In this document: positions 52,984 through 62,437 of the stretch, one piece after another
Numbering within the stretch: the stretch's first letter is position 1
Layout of the letters: the number at the start of each line of letters is the position of its first letter
Assembly (NCBI RefSeq): GCF_003457605.1
Contig: NZ_QRAN01000005.1
Location: 186,001 to 250,000, forward strand
Length of the DNA stretch: 64,000 nt
Reading direction: 5' to 3'
From: Seongchinamella sediminis
Lineage (GTDB): Bacteria > Pseudomonadota > Gammaproteobacteria > Pseudomonadales > Halieaceae
Position numbers and translations under genes: made by a program
Notes under the pieces: model-generated
Databases searched by the model: none
What the model saw: only the letters and a program-made list of their open reading frames with translations
Told to the model about the DNA's origin: nothing

Positions 52984-54399
52984 GTGAAGCAGGTAATCTG
53001 GAGTGGAGCCCTGGCGGTGAGTCTGGCAATTTCAGCGCACGGCCAGAGTGCAGCGGCGGCCGGTGCTTCCCCGGCGGTGACGCATCTGGCGCAGGCGATC
53101 CAGTATCCGACGGTGAGTTTCCAGGATAGGGGGCAAATCGATTACTCGCAGTTCCGGGCGTTCCGGCAATTTCTCGAGCAAACCTACCCCTTGACCTTTA
53201 GCACCCTGCAGGTGGAGACCGTGGCCGACTACAGCCTGCTGCTCACCTGGCCTGGTAGCGAGCCGGTACTGAAACCGGTGCTGCTGGATTCCCACTACGA
53301 TGTGGTACCCATCGAGCCGGGTACCGAGCAGGACTGGACCCACCCGCCCTTCAGCGGGGCCGTCAGCGACGGCTTTCTCTGGGGACGCGGCGCCCTGGAT
53401 GACAAGGCCTCGGTCATCGCCACCCTGGAGGCGGTGGAAGCGCTGTTGCGCGACGGCTTCCAGCCCCAGCGCACGCTGCTGTTTTCCCTCGCCCACGACG
53501 AGGAGATTGGCGGTACCGATGGCGCCGCCAATATCGTCAGGCACCTGCAGGACAGTGGTATTACGCTGCAGTACATGATTGCCGAAGGAGGATTGATCAT
53601 TGCCGGCAACCCCCTGCTGCCGGAGCGGGATATGGCCATGATAGGCCTGGCGGAAAAAACCTATGTCACCCTGACCCTGATGGCGAAGGGGGAGGGCGGC
53701 CACTCTTCCATGCCGGTACAGGATAACGCGATTGTTCGTTTGTCCCGCGCCCTCACCCGGCTGCACGACAATCCCTTCGACACCCAGCTGGGTCCGCCGG
53801 TGAGCGATATGCTGCAAATTGTCGGCGCGGAACTGGGTGGCCTCAAGGGCTTCATGCTGAAAAACCAGTGGTTGAGCAAGCCGCTGCTGCTGTCGACCAT
53901 GGCCAGGGACCCCCTGTCAAACGCCATGATCCGGACCACCACCGCGGTCACCATGTTCGATGCCGGCATCAAGGAAAATGTCATTTCCCAACAGGCGGAA
54001 GCCAAAGTCAATTTCCGCCTGATGCCCGGATTTACCACGCAACAGTTAATTGACGGGGTAAGGGAAATTATCGATGACGGGCAGATTGAGATCGAGGCGC
54101 AACAGTGGAAACCGGGCCCGCCGGTGGCCGACATCAACGGCGAGGGTTACCAGCGGGTCAAGAGCGCGATCAATGCAGCCTACCCCCAGGCGCTGGTGGT
54201 GCCGAGCCTGCTGACGGCGACCACCGACAGCGCCCACTACGTGGAGGTGGCGCCGCAGATATACCGCTTTCACCCCTTTTCCCTGCACGTTTCCGATGCT
54301 GGCACCATACACAGCACCAACGAGCGCATTGCAGTAGAAGCGGTTGAACGCTCAGTCAGGATCTCGCGGGCTTTGGTAGAATCTGCGGCGCGGCGGTGA
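52984..54399 (+). CDS. Secreted M20 family metallopeptidase
   Basis: A 471-residue zinc peptidase with a signal peptide (cleaved near AHG-QS). The M20 ligands are visible: LDSHYDVVP, GRGALDDKASV with the bridging Asp, HDEEIGGTDGA with the catalytic base Glu and a metal Glu, and a late His in SLHVSDAGTIHSTNER. The dimerisation domain lies between. It is most like the carboxypeptidase/PM20D1 branch, which hydrolyses amide or peptide bonds of small substrates. The GTG start has AAGGAG six bases upstream. Free-standing, downstream of the porin remnant. Confidence 0.92.
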   Translation: MKQVIWSGALAVSLAISAHGQSAAAAGASPAVTHLAQAIQYPTVSFQDRGQIDYSQFRAFRQFLEQTYPLTFSTLQVETVADYSLLLTWPGSEPVLKPVLLDSHYDVVPIEPGTEQDWTHPPFSGAVSDGFLWGRGALDDKASVIATLEAVEALLRDGFQPQRTLLFSLAHDEEIGGTDGAANIVRHLQDSGITLQYMIAEGGLIIAGNPLLPERDMAMIGLAEKTYVTLTLMAKGEGGHSSMPVQDNAIVRLSRALTRLHDNPFDTQLGPPVSDMLQIVGAELGGLKGFMLKNQWLSKPLLLSTMARDPLSNAMIRTTTAVTMFDAGIKENVISQQAEAKVNFRLMPGFTTQQLIDGVREIIDDGQIEIEAQQWKPGPPVADINGEGYQRVKSAINAAYPQALVVPSLLTATTDSAHYVEVAPQIYRFHPFSLHVSDAGTIHSTNERIAVEAVERSVRISRALVESAARR

Positions 54400-54629
54400 T
54401 GCAAAAGCTCTGGTGGTGGATATTGTTCCTGAATCCATGAATTAGAACATCTGCCCACGTCACTGGAAGATTCCGTTCTTGTTGGTCGGTAAATTACAGA
54501 ATACTGGCAGTGGCGCCGCAAACTCGTGGTCAGTTGGCAGGCCTCACTGCTCTCTATCGGGCAGCTTTTCCTGCCTATGAATCTGGCGAAGGCCATAGGA
54601 AAAATGGCGGTATAAAAAGGAGTGTAGTG

Positions 54630-55433
54630 ATGTGTAGTCTGGAAGGTCGCACGGCAATAGTCACTGGCGCCGGTGGCGGTATAGGCCTGGGCATTGCCCG
54701 CTGTTTCGCCCGCGAAGGTGCCAGGGTCACCATTGCGGAGTACAACGAGGAAACCGGCCGGCGCGCCGCTGAGGAATTGCAGGCGTCGGGCGCCCAGGCC
54801 CAGTTTGTGCGCACGGATGTCGGCGTCAAGGCGGATGTTGAAAACATGGTGCGGGAAACGGTGGACCGTTGGGGCACTGTGGATGTGTTGGTGAACAATG
54901 CCTGGAGCTCCAGGGCGAAGCTGGCGCGAGTGGAGTGGATGGATGATGACACCATGCAGAGCGCCTTCGACATAGGCACCATGGGCTGCTATTGGGCGAT
55001 GCGAGCCTGCTTCCACCATATGAAACAGCAGGGCTATGGGCGGATTATTAACATGTGCTCACTCAACGGGGTGAACGCACACATGTATACCGTGCACTAC
55101 AACATGGCCAAGGAGGCCCTGCGGGCGATAACGCGCACGGCGGCGCGGGAGTGGGCAGCGACGGGTGTTACCTGCAACGTCATTTGCCCCTCTGCGGAAA
55201 GTGCCGCCCTCCAGGGCATGAAGCGCAGCGCACCGGAGATGTTCAATCAGCTGGAGCAGGGGGTGCCCATGCAGCGATTCGGAGACCCTGAATCGGACAT
55301 CGCGCCGGTGGCACTGTTTCTGGCCAGCGAGAGCTCGGGCTATTTGACCGGCAATACCCTGTTCGCCGACGGCGGTGCCCACATCAATGGCGTGGCCTGG
55401 GCGCCGTCGATGCCCGAGGAAAAGCCGCAGTGA
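54630..55433 (+). CDS. Short-chain dehydrogenase/reductase
   Basis: A 267-residue classical SDR. The cofactor loop VTGAGGGIGLGIARCF, the NNAWS segment and the catalytic YNMAK site are in place, with the late GNTLFADGGAHING of the FabG-like branch. It could reduce a ketone, sterol or fatty-acyl group; the substrate is unknown. The ATG at 54630 has AGGAG seven bases upstream; the open frame reaches back to 54510 without a ribosome site. The 230 bases before it hold no recognisable feature. Confidence 0.9.
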   Translation: MCSLEGRTAIVTGAGGGIGLGIARCFAREGARVTIAEYNEETGRRAAEELQASGAQAQFVRTDVGVKADVENMVRETVDRWGTVDVLVNNAWSSRAKLARVEWMDDDTMQSAFDIGTMGCYWAMRACFHHMKQQGYGRIINMCSLNGVNAHMYTVHYNMAKEALRAITRTAAREWAATGVTCNVICPSAESAALQGMKRSAPEMFNQLEQGVPMQRFGDPESDIAPVALFLASESSGYLTGNTLFADGGAHINGVAWAPSMPEEKPQ

Positions 55434-55485
55434 AACCTGTGAATGGCTGTGTCCAATAAGGTCACAGCAGCGATGTAATGGGCAT

Positions 55486-55517
55486 AAAAAAGCCCCAAGA
55501 CACCACGTCTCAGGGCT
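55486..55517 (-). terminator. Terminator after tRNA-Asn (minus strand)
   Basis: Read on the minus strand, AGCCCTGAGAC (55507-55517), loop, GTCTTGGGGCT (55491-55501), then a run of T (A at 55486-55491). Eleven pairs with two wobbles. It is 11 bases after the 3' end of the tRNA. Confidence 0.88.
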
Positions 55518-55528
55518 CTTCTAGTATT

Positions 55529-55604
55529 TGGCTCCGCCTGCTGGGCTCGAACCAGCGACCCAATGATTAACAGTCATTTGCTCTACCAACTGAGCTAAGG
55601 CGGA
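55529..55604 (-). tRNA. tRNA-Asn (anticodon GTT)
   Basis: Read on the minus strand, 76 bases starting TCCGCCTTAGCTCAGTTGG and ending in the encoded CCA. The D-arm GCTCAGTTGGTAGAGC, the anticodon stem-loop ATGACTGTTAATCAT with GTT, and the T-arm CTGGTTCGAGCCCAG are all present; the acceptor TCCGCCT pairs with AGGCGGA. It is followed by an intrinsic terminator. The 338-base gap between the SDR and uvrB holds this gene, its terminator and the uvrB upstream region; no LexA box was seen for uvrB. Confidence 0.97.
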
Positions 55605-55771
55605 ATTGATCTCGTCAGAGGCCGCGTATATTAATGATCGCGGGGGGGCGGGTCAACAGCAATTTGGCGATTATTTTGCAATCTGGGCAGGGCGCTGATT
55701 CGGGCTGCAATTCGTCGCTATGTGAATGATAATACTCGGCTATTTTCCACTTTCCAGCAGGTATAGCGCCG

Positions 55772-57793
55772 GTGTCACGTCCCTTTAAAGTCGAATCCAG
55801 GTTCCAGCCCGCGGGTGACCAGCCGCAGGCGATACGGCAGCTGGTGGAGGGGGTGCAGGCGGGGCTGGCGGCGCAGACCCTGCTGGGGGTGACGGGCTCG
55901 GGCAAGACCTTCACCATGGCCCACGTGGTGGAACAGCTGCAGCGGCCGACCATTGTCATGGCCCACAACAAGACCCTGGCGGCGCAGCTGTACGGCGAGT
56001 TCAAGGAGTTCTTCCCCAATAACGCGGTGGAGTATTTTGTCTCCTACTACGATTACTACCAGCCCGAAGCCTATGTGCCGTCATCGGATACCTTTATCGA
56101 GAAAGACGCATCGATCAACGACCATATCGAGCAGATGCGGCTGTCCGCCACCAAGGCGCTGATGGAGCGCGAGGATTGCCTGGTGGTGGCGACGGTGTCG
56201 GCCATATATGGCCTCGGCGACCCGGACTCCTACTACAAGATGCGCATGCACCTGTCCCGCGGTGAGATCATCGACCAGCGCGGCATTCTGCGTCACCTGG
56301 CGGACCTGCAGTATACCCGCAACGATGTGGACTTCGGCCGCGCCACCTACCGGGTGCGCGGCGATGTGATCGATATCTTTCCCGCCGACTCGGAGCGCGA
56401 GGCGGTGCGTATCGAACTGTTCGATGAGGAGATCGAGAATATCTATATTTTCGACCCGCTCACCGGCGCGGTGGAAAGCAAGGTGCCGCGCATCACCATT
56501 TTCCCCAAGAGCCACTATGTGACGCCCCGCAACACCATGCTGCAGGCGGTGGAGCAGATCGAGGCGGAGCTGGAAGTCCGCCTGGACCAGCTCAAGGACA
56601 ACCAGAAGCTGGTGGAGGCCCAGCGCCTGGCCCAGCGCACCAAGTACGACATGGAGATGATCCGCGAGCTGGGTTACTGCCAGGGGGTGGAGAATTACTC
56701 CCGTTATCTCTCCGGGCGCAAGGCGGGGGAGCCGCCACCCACCCTGTTCGAGTACCTGCCGGACAATGCCCTGGTGATCGTCGATGAATCCCACGCCACC
56801 ATTCCCCAGATTGGCGCCATGTACAAGGGCGACCGCTCGCGTAAGGAAACCCTGGTGGAATACGGTTTCCGCCTGCCTTCTGCGCTGGACAACCGCCCGC
56901 TGCGCTTCGAGGAGTGGGAACGGCTGGTGCCGCAGGCGATATTCGTCTCGGCGACTCCCGGTCCCTATGAGGAGGCCCATGCGGGGCGGGTTGTGGAGCA
57001 GGTGGTGCGGCCCACCGGCCTGATCGACCCGAAACTGGAAATCCGTCCCGCCAGCACCCAGGTGGACGACCTGCTGGGGCAGATCAGTACAACGGTGGAG
57101 CGGGGCGAGCGGGTGCTGGTGACCACGCTGACCAAGCGCATGGCCGAGGACCTCACCGAGTACCTGGCCGACAACGGCGTGCGGGTGCGTTACCTGCACT
57201 CGGACATCGATACCGTGGAACGGGTGGAGATTATTCGCGACCTGCGCCTGGGGGAATTCGATGTGCTGGTGGGCATCAACCTGCTGCGGGAGGGTCTGGA
57301 TATGCCCGAGGTTTCCCTAGTGGCGATTCTCGACGCCGACAAGGAGGGCTTCCTGCGCTCCGAGCGCTCCCTCATCCAGACCATTGGCCGCGCTGCCCGC
57401 AACCTAAACGGCCGGGCGATACTGTACGCCGACCAGGTCACCGGCTCCATGGAGCGGGCGATTGCCGAAACCGGGCGTCGTCGCGACAAGCAGCTGGCCC
57501 ATAACACCGAGCACGGCATTGTGCCGAAGGGCGTGGAAAAGTCAGTGCAGGACATTATGGAGGGCGCCCGGCGCATGCCCACCCGGGGCAAGGGGAAAGC
57601 GAAAAAAGTCGCGGAGCCCAGGCTGGCTTTCGGCGCGGAGGTGGCCCAGCTGTCACCGGCGGCCCTGTCGCGCAAGCTCAGGCAACTGGAATCGCAGATG
57701 CAGGAGCACGCCAGGAATCTCGAGTTCGAGGAGGCCGCGGCCCTCAGGGACCAGCTCACGGAACTCAAGCAACAGGCCTTTGTGGGGGAATAA
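55772..57793 (+). CDS. uvrB: Excinuclease ABC subunit B
   Basis: The 673-residue damage-recognition helicase of nucleotide excision repair, handed DNA by UvrA and cut with UvrC. Walker A is [11 protein letters not shown], the beta-hairpin region is [20 protein letters not shown], motif II is VIVDESH, and motif VI is QTIGRAARN. The C-terminal UVR motif is LRKLESQM-like, in [23 protein letters not shown] start, with GCAGG about ten bases upstream. Alone in this orientation after the tRNA. Confidence 0.97.
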   Translation: MSRPFKVESRFQPAGDQPQAIRQLVEGVQAGLAAQTLLGVTGSGKTFTMAHVVEQLQRPTIVMAHNKTLAAQLYGEFKEFFPNNAVEYFVSYYDYYQPEAYVPSSDTFIEKDASINDHIEQMRLSATKALMEREDCLVVATVSAIYGLGDPDSYYKMRMHLSRGEIIDQRGILRHLADLQYTRNDVDFGRATYRVRGDVIDIFPADSEREAVRIELFDEEIENIYIFDPLTGAVESKVPRITIFPKSHYVTPRNTMLQAVEQIEAELEVRLDQLKDNQKLVEAQRLAQRTKYDMEMIRELGYCQGVENYSRYLSGRKAGEPPPTLFEYLPDNALVIVDESHATIPQIGAMYKGDRSRKETLVEYGFRLPSALDNRPLRFEEWERLVPQAIFVSATPGPYEEAHAGRVVEQVVRPTGLIDPKLEIRPASTQVDDLLGQISTTVERGERVLVTTLTKRMAEDLTEYLADNGVRVRYLHSDIDTVERVEIIRDLRLGEFDVLVGINLLREGLDMPEVSLVAILDADKEGFLRSERSLIQTIGRAARNLNGRAILYADQVTGSMERAIAETGRRRDKQLAHNTEHGIVPKGVEKSVQDIMEGARRMPTRGKGKAKKVAEPRLAFGAEVAQLSPAALSRKLRQLESQMQEHARNLEFEEAAALRDQLTELKQQAFVGE

Positions 57794-57823
57794 CCCCGTC
57801 TGCATTCCCTGTTCAGGGGTTTT
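57792..57823 (+). terminator. Candidate weak terminator after uvrB
   Basis: AACCCC (57792-57797) can pair with GGGGTT (57816-57821), or alternatively the inner CCCTG with CAGGG, ahead of a short run of three or four T. Weak but placed right at the uvrB stop. Confidence 0.45.
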
Positions 57824-57918
57824 GTCCAGCTTTTGCGCAGCGCAAGCTTGCGCCCGTCTTTGGCTGTTCTATATTGAAAGCTGGGTTATTCCCCGCAACT
57901 TTTCCCAAGGAGTTTTCA

Positions 57919-59475
57919 ATGTTGAAATTTACCCGAACGCTGGTGCTGGGGGCGTTCGCCAGCATGGCGCTCAGTGCCCAGGCCGCCGACAAGCCCAACA
58001 TCCTGGTGGTATGGGGTGACGATGTTGGCCAGTCGAACATTTCCGCCTACACCATGGGCGTGATGGGCTATGAAACCCCCAATATCGACCGTATTGCCGA
58101 AGAAGGCATGATTTTTACCGATTACTATGGTGAGCAGAGCTGCACCGCCGGCCGGTCTTCCTTCATTATGGGCCAGTCGGTGTTCCGCACCGGGCTGAGC
58201 AAGGTCGGCCTGCCGGGCGCCGAGCTGGGTATGCGTGAGGAGGACCCGACCATCGCCGGGCTGCTGAAGAACCACGGTTACATGACCGGTCAATTCGGCA
58301 AGAACCACCTCGGTGACCGGGACGAGCACCTGCCCACCAATCACGGCTTTGATGAGTTTTACGGCAACCTCTATCACCTGAATGCCGAAGAGGAGCCGGA
58401 GAACTATGACTACCCCGACGATCCGGCCTTCCGCGAGCAGTTCGGTCCCCGCGGTGTCATTCGCTCCTCGGCGGACGGCAAGATTGAAGACACCGGCCCG
58501 CTGACCCGCAAGCGGATGGAGGTGGTGGATGACGATACTGCAGCGGAGGCGCTCAAGTTCATTGAGAAGGCGGTGCAAGCCGACAAGCCTTTCTTCGTCT
58601 GGTGGAGCGGCACCCGCATGCATTTCCGTACCCATGTTTCCGACGAGAAGATGAAGTGGTGCCAGGAAATGTACCCGCGTCGCGGCAGGGACCCCTACAC
58701 CTGTGGGATGCTGGAGCACGATGCTCATATCGGCCTGTTCCTCGACAAGCTGGATGAGCTGGATATCGCCGACAACACCATCGTCTTTTACTCCACCGAC
58801 AACGGCCCGCATATGAACACCTGGCCAGACTCGGCGATGACGCCCTTCCGCGGTGAGAAAAACACCAACTGGGAAGGGGGCTGGCGGGTGCCGGCCATGG
58901 TGCGCTGGCCGGGCCAGATCGAAGCCGGCAGTATCTCCAACGAGATCATGCACCACATGGACTGGCTGCCGACTTTCCTCGCCATCGCAGGCGAAGCCGA
59001 TGTGAAGGAGAAACTGCTCAAGGGTCACCGCGCCATCGGCCGCAACTACAAGGTGCACCTTGACGGTTACAACTTCCTGCCGCTGTTGACGGGTGAATCC
59101 GAGGAGGCACCGCGGGACGAAATCTTCTATTTCTCCGACGATGGCGACCTGACGGCGCTGCGCTACCGCGACTGGAAGCTGGTGTTCATGGAGCAGAAGA
59201 CCCAGGGAGGTTTGCGCGTCTGGATGGACCCCTTCGTGCCCCTGCGGATACCGCTGGTCTTCAACCTGCGCCGTGACCCCTACGAGCGCGCGCCCCTGAC
59301 CTCCAACACGTACTACGACTGGTTGCTGGACAGGGCCTTTATGCTGGTCCCCGCCCAGGCCTACGTGGGTGAGTTCCTGGAGACCTTCAAGCAGTATCCG
59401 CCGCGGCAGAAAGCGGCCAGCTTCTCGCTCGACCAGGTGATGGAGAAACTCACCGACCCCGGTGGCGCCCAGTAA
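57919..59475 (+). CDS. Secreted type I sulfatase
   Basis: A 518-residue arylsulfatase-family enzyme with a signal peptide ending SAQA-AD, so it is exported. PNILVVWGDDVGQSN carries the metal Asp pair, and the formylglycine site is CTAGR at 75-79 (C-x-P/A-x-R), so activity needs oxidation of Cys75 to formylglycine. STDNGPHMNTW is the second metal motif. It would release sulfate from a sulfated sugar, steroid or phenol. No maturase (formylglycine-generating enzyme or anSME) is encoded in the window. The ATG at 57919 has AAGGAG; the open frame from 57874 lacks one. Confidence 0.92.
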   Translation: MLKFTRTLVLGAFASMALSAQAADKPNILVVWGDDVGQSNISAYTMGVMGYETPNIDRIAEEGMIFTDYYGEQSCTAGRSSFIMGQSVFRTGLSKVGLPGAELGMREEDPTIAGLLKNHGYMTGQFGKNHLGDRDEHLPTNHGFDEFYGNLYHLNAEEEPENYDYPDDPAFREQFGPRGVIRSSADGKIEDTGPLTRKRMEVVDDDTAAEALKFIEKAVQADKPFFVWWSGTRMHFRTHVSDEKMKWCQEMYPRRGRDPYTCGMLEHDAHIGLFLDKLDELDIADNTIVFYSTDNGPHMNTWPDSAMTPFRGEKNTNWEGGWRVPAMVRWPGQIEAGSISNEIMHHMDWLPTFLAIAGEADVKEKLLKGHRAIGRNYKVHLDGYNFLPLLTGESEEAPRDEIFYFSDDGDLTALRYRDWKLVFMEQKTQGGLRVWMDPFVPLRIPLVFNLRRDPYERAPLTSNTYYDWLLDRAFMLVPAQAYVGEFLETFKQYPPRQKAASFSLDQVMEKLTDPGGAQ

Positions 59476-59493
59476 GCGCCTTACCACTGGAAG

Positions 59494-59517
59494 AGGCCTC
59501 TGCGGAGGCCTTTTTTT
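59494..59517 (+). terminator. Intrinsic terminator of the sulfatase gene
   Basis: AGGCCTC (59494-59500), loop TGCG, GAGGCCT (59505-59511) and TTTTTTT. It lies 18 bases after the sulfatase stop, and just before the end of the convergent kinase gene. Confidence 0.92.
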
Positions 59518-59524
59518 CTGCCTG

Positions 59525-61594
59525 TCATTCCTCCGCGGGGAACCACATGCGCACCGCGACGCCGGGCGGATTGGCTGTATTGGTGGCGGCGACACGGCCC
59601 CGGTTATAATCGCTGATCAGGCGCACCACATGCAGTCCCAGGCCCAGGTGCACACTGTCGCCGGTGCGCTCCCGTTGCGACACCATGGGGTCGAACATGG
59701 ACTGGGCGAGTCCCGGGGGCAGCGTCGGTCCGGCATTGCGCACGGCCAGTTCCCAGCCGTCCTGGACCCCGGTCAGTGACAGCGTGATGGGCGATTGCGG
59801 TTCACTGAAGGACACCGCATTGGCCACCAGTTTGTCCAGCGCCTGGATCACCAGTTCGGGCACACCGCTGATCGTTGCCTGCCCTGTGTCTATCTCCAGC
59901 CTGACAGGATGCCGCGAGTAAACCGCGCCGTAAGCGGCGTGCACTTCTTTCAGCAGGGGCACCAGGTCCAGCGCTTCCGGTGGATTGTTGCGGATGCTCT
60001 CTTCCAGTCGTGAGGCCTCGCTCATGGCATCGAGAATCCGCCGCAGTCTTTCCAGGCCACCCCGCGCCCGCTTTACATACACGGCCTGGTCCGGCTGGTG
60101 CTCCTGCTCCAGGTTTTCCAGCGAGGTCTGGATGATGGCGATGGGCGTGCGCAGTTCGTGGGACAGTTTGCGGCTGAGGGTGCGCAGGTAGTCGTTGTAG
60201 TCGCGCAGTTTTTCCAGCAGGGAAGCGTAATGGCGCGACAGTTCGCCGATTTCATCCTGCGCTTTGCTGGCGGGGAAAACACCGCTGATCGAGCCATCGG
60301 CGGCTATCACCCGGCTCGCCGCCTGGCTCAGCCGGCGGATGCGCAGGGAGAGAACGCTGGCGTAACCCAGCAGCCCCAGGGCACCGAGGCCGATGGCGAA
60401 CAGGCTGTAGCCCAGCAGCCGGCTGAAGGCCTGGTCGGTCAGCGACAGGTATTGCTCGCCGGACTCACTCACCAGCACGCTGCCGATCACCTGGCCCTGG
60501 TGACGTATGGGTGCCGCGGCGGTGAGCAGGGTGCGGGTGGCGCTGGCGGCGTCCCGATAGCGAAAGCTGCCCGGGTTGCCGGCCAGGGCGTCTGCCACAC
60601 CGGCGCCGGCCAGTTTCCCGGGCTGCACGGCAACCGGCGGGGTGGGCAGGTCGGTCTCGGCGAGTACGCTGCGGTAGATCAGCCGCAGCAGCCAGAAGGT
60701 GTCCGAGTCGGCACTGCCGGTGGCGGCGGGGTCCAGCGCGCCGACCCGCCAGCGCTGGTTGTCGCTGACCTCGATCTTGCGGCCGTTGTGGGCGAAGGGG
60801 GCCAGGGCCTGCTGCAGCGCCGCGCTGCTGTATACCAGCCAGGGCGGCGCGCGGGTTTCCAGGGGGGAGATATTGCCCAGGGTCTCGAACCGGGTGTTGC
60901 CCGGGCCGCCGCTGTTGATCACGTAAAAGCCCAGCCGCTCGCCGGTGTAGGCCAGGGGGATTTCCAGTTCCAGGGTGTAACCGCCCTGGGCATCCTGCCA
61001 GAAACCCTCGATCCGCCCCGGGTCCAGGTCGCGGGTGCGGCGGCCGGCGGCCTGGGCGCGAACGCTGCCCGGCGCCGCGGTGGCGATCACATAGTCCTGG
61101 CGTTTGCCGCCCAGCCAGGTGCGCAGGACCAGGCGATCGCCATTGGGCTCCCGCGACACCCCCGGGTTGTGGTAAATCACCTCCGGGTCCTGCACCCGCA
61201 ACAGCAGGTACAGGCTTGCGCCCCGGGTGAGGGCCCGGTAGCCCAGCGCCAGCGGCGCGGTCAGGTCGGGGTTGTCCAGGGTGAATTCGGGGATGTCTTC
61301 CCAGCCGTCGGCGTAACCATCGACCGAGATGTACTGTCCGGAGGGCAGGGCGTAGACCGGCGGGCGGGTGTCCTCGCGGGCGATAATGCGCTCCGGGTCC
61401 GGGTAGATCAGTTCCCGCCGGGCGCCCAGCACCGCTGCAACCGCCTCGGCGGTGGCCTGTAGCCCCTGTTCCTGGCCGTGGCGCAGGGCGCCTTCCATTT
61501 CCCGGATAAACTGGCAGCCCGCCCAGGGCAGTGACAGCAGCAGCACCGACACTAGAATCAGTTGCCGGTGCAGGTTGAACTTCAACCTTTCCAT
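59525..61594 (-). CDS. pdsS: Sensor histidine kinase of a dedicated sortase system
   Basis: A 689-residue membrane kinase. A helix near 10-27, a large periplasmic sensor (about 30-390) that contains a CBM9-like carbohydrate-binding segment (VDGYADGWEDIPEFTLDNPD, LYLLLRVQDPEV), a second helix near 392-414, HAMP, then HisKA with SHELRTPIAII (His479) and an ATPase domain with LVANAVSFSE and LGLGLHVV. The usual DxGxG of the G1 box is NAGPT, a variation that may be normal for this family. The layout and its neighbours match the proteobacterial dedicated sortase kinase. It overlaps the response regulator by 13 bases. Confidence 0.87.
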   Translation of the reverse strand: MERLKFNLHRQLILVSVLLLSLPWAGCQFIREMEGALRHGQEQGLQATAEAVAAVLGARRELIYPDPERIIAREDTRPPVYALPSGQYISVDGYADGWEDIPEFTLDNPDLTAPLALGYRALTRGASLYLLLRVQDPEVIYHNPGVSREPNGDRLVLRTWLGGKRQDYVIATAAPGSVRAQAAGRRTRDLDPGRIEGFWQDAQGGYTLELEIPLAYTGERLGFYVINSGGPGNTRFETLGNISPLETRAPPWLVYSSAALQQALAPFAHNGRKIEVSDNQRWRVGALDPAATGSADSDTFWLLRLIYRSVLAETDLPTPPVAVQPGKLAGAGVADALAGNPGSFRYRDAASATRTLLTAAAPIRHQGQVIGSVLVSESGEQYLSLTDQAFSRLLGYSLFAIGLGALGLLGYASVLSLRIRRLSQAASRVIAADGSISGVFPASKAQDEIGELSRHYASLLEKLRDYNDYLRTLSRKLSHELRTPIAIIQTSLENLEQEHQPDQAVYVKRARGGLERLRRILDAMSEASRLEESIRNNPPEALDLVPLLKEVHAAYGAVYSRHPVRLEIDTGQATISGVPELVIQALDKLVANAVSFSEPQSPITLSLTGVQDGWELAVRNAGPTLPPGLAQSMFDPMVSQRERTGDSVHLGLGLHVVRLISDYNRGRVAATNTANPPGVAVRMWFPAEE

Positions 61595-62271
61595 CGGTAG
61601 CCCATGCCGTAGGCGGTCTCGATGTGATCAAAGCCCGGATCCAGCGCCTGGAATTTGCGGCGAATGCGTTTGATATGAGAGGTAATCGTGTTGTCGTCCA
61701 GCACCACGTTGGCCTGGTCCATCAGCTGCTGGCGGTTTTTGACGTGGCCCGGGTGCAGCGCCAGGGTGTGGACCATCCAGAATTCGGTCACGGTGAGCTC
61801 CAGCGCCTGGCCCTGCCAGCTGGTGGTCATGCGCTCCCGGTTCAGTTCGAGCTCGCCCTGGCGCAACAGGTGCTGCACTTGTTCCGGCATGCGCAGTGCA
61901 TCCACTCGCCGCAGCAGGGCGTTGATGCGAACACTGAGCTGCGCCTGGCTGATGTCCTTGGTCAGGTAATCATCTGCCCCCAGGCGAAAGCCGGAAATAA
62001 TGTCCAGCTCCGAGTCCCGGGCGGTGAGGAACACGATGGGCAGCAGCGGCGAACGGGAGCGCAGCTCCCGGCACAGCTCGAAACCGCCCTCCATCTCCTC
62101 GCCCAGGCCAACGTCGATAATGGCCAGGTCCGGCAGTTGCCGGCTGAATGCCGCGGTGGCGGTGGATTTACAGGGGTAGAGGGAAACGCGGAATCCCTGG
62201 CGCTGCAGGTGGTCACGGTAATTGGCGGCAATCGCAGCCTCGTCCTCAACGATGGCGATATGCTTCTGCAT
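61582..62271 (-). CDS. pdsR: Response regulator of a dedicated sortase system (OmpR type)
   Basis: A 229-residue two-domain regulator. The receiver has the acidic pair in VEDE (9-11), the phosphoacceptor Asp53 in AIIDVGLGEE, the Thr of FLTARD and the Lys of DDYLTKD. The C-terminal winged helix has the OmpR/PhoB signature DDNTITSHIKRIRRKF and AYGMGYRWKG. The start lies 166 bases from the divergent sortase-target gene. It is probably phosphorylated by the adjacent kinase and should control the divergent locus. Confidence 0.92.
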   Translation of the reverse strand: MQKHIAIVEDEAAIAANYRDHLQRQGFRVSLYPCKSTATAAFSRQLPDLAIIDVGLGEEMEGGFELCRELRSRSPLLPIVFLTARDSELDIISGFRLGADDYLTKDISQAQLSVRINALLRRVDALRMPEQVQHLLRQGELELNRERMTTSWQGQALELTVTEFWMVHTLALHPGHVKNRQQLMDQANVVLDDNTITSHIKRIRRKFQALDPGFDHIETAYGMGYRWKG

Positions 62272-62340
62272 CTGGCTTCCCTGGCTGTTGCCGATGCAGG
62301 CATGGTTTCAAATAACACCCGCCAGCTCAAGCCGCTGCCA

Positions 62341-62356
62341 CAATTGATCACAATTG
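62341..62356. promoter_or_regulatory. Candidate operator between pdsR and the sortase target gene
   Basis: CAATTG, four bases, CAATTG: two palindromic hexamers in a 16-base site, in the middle of the 166-base divergent promoter region. The repeat spacing of one helical turn is what OmpR-type dimers favour. A -10 or -35 pair is not clear on either side. Confidence 0.45.
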
Positions 62357-62437
62357 GGCACCGCCTCGCCATATTCCGTCCCCGCTTTCGCCACGTCGGT
62401 CGGCTGCAATAGTGGGACTGAATCTGGAGGCGCTAAT

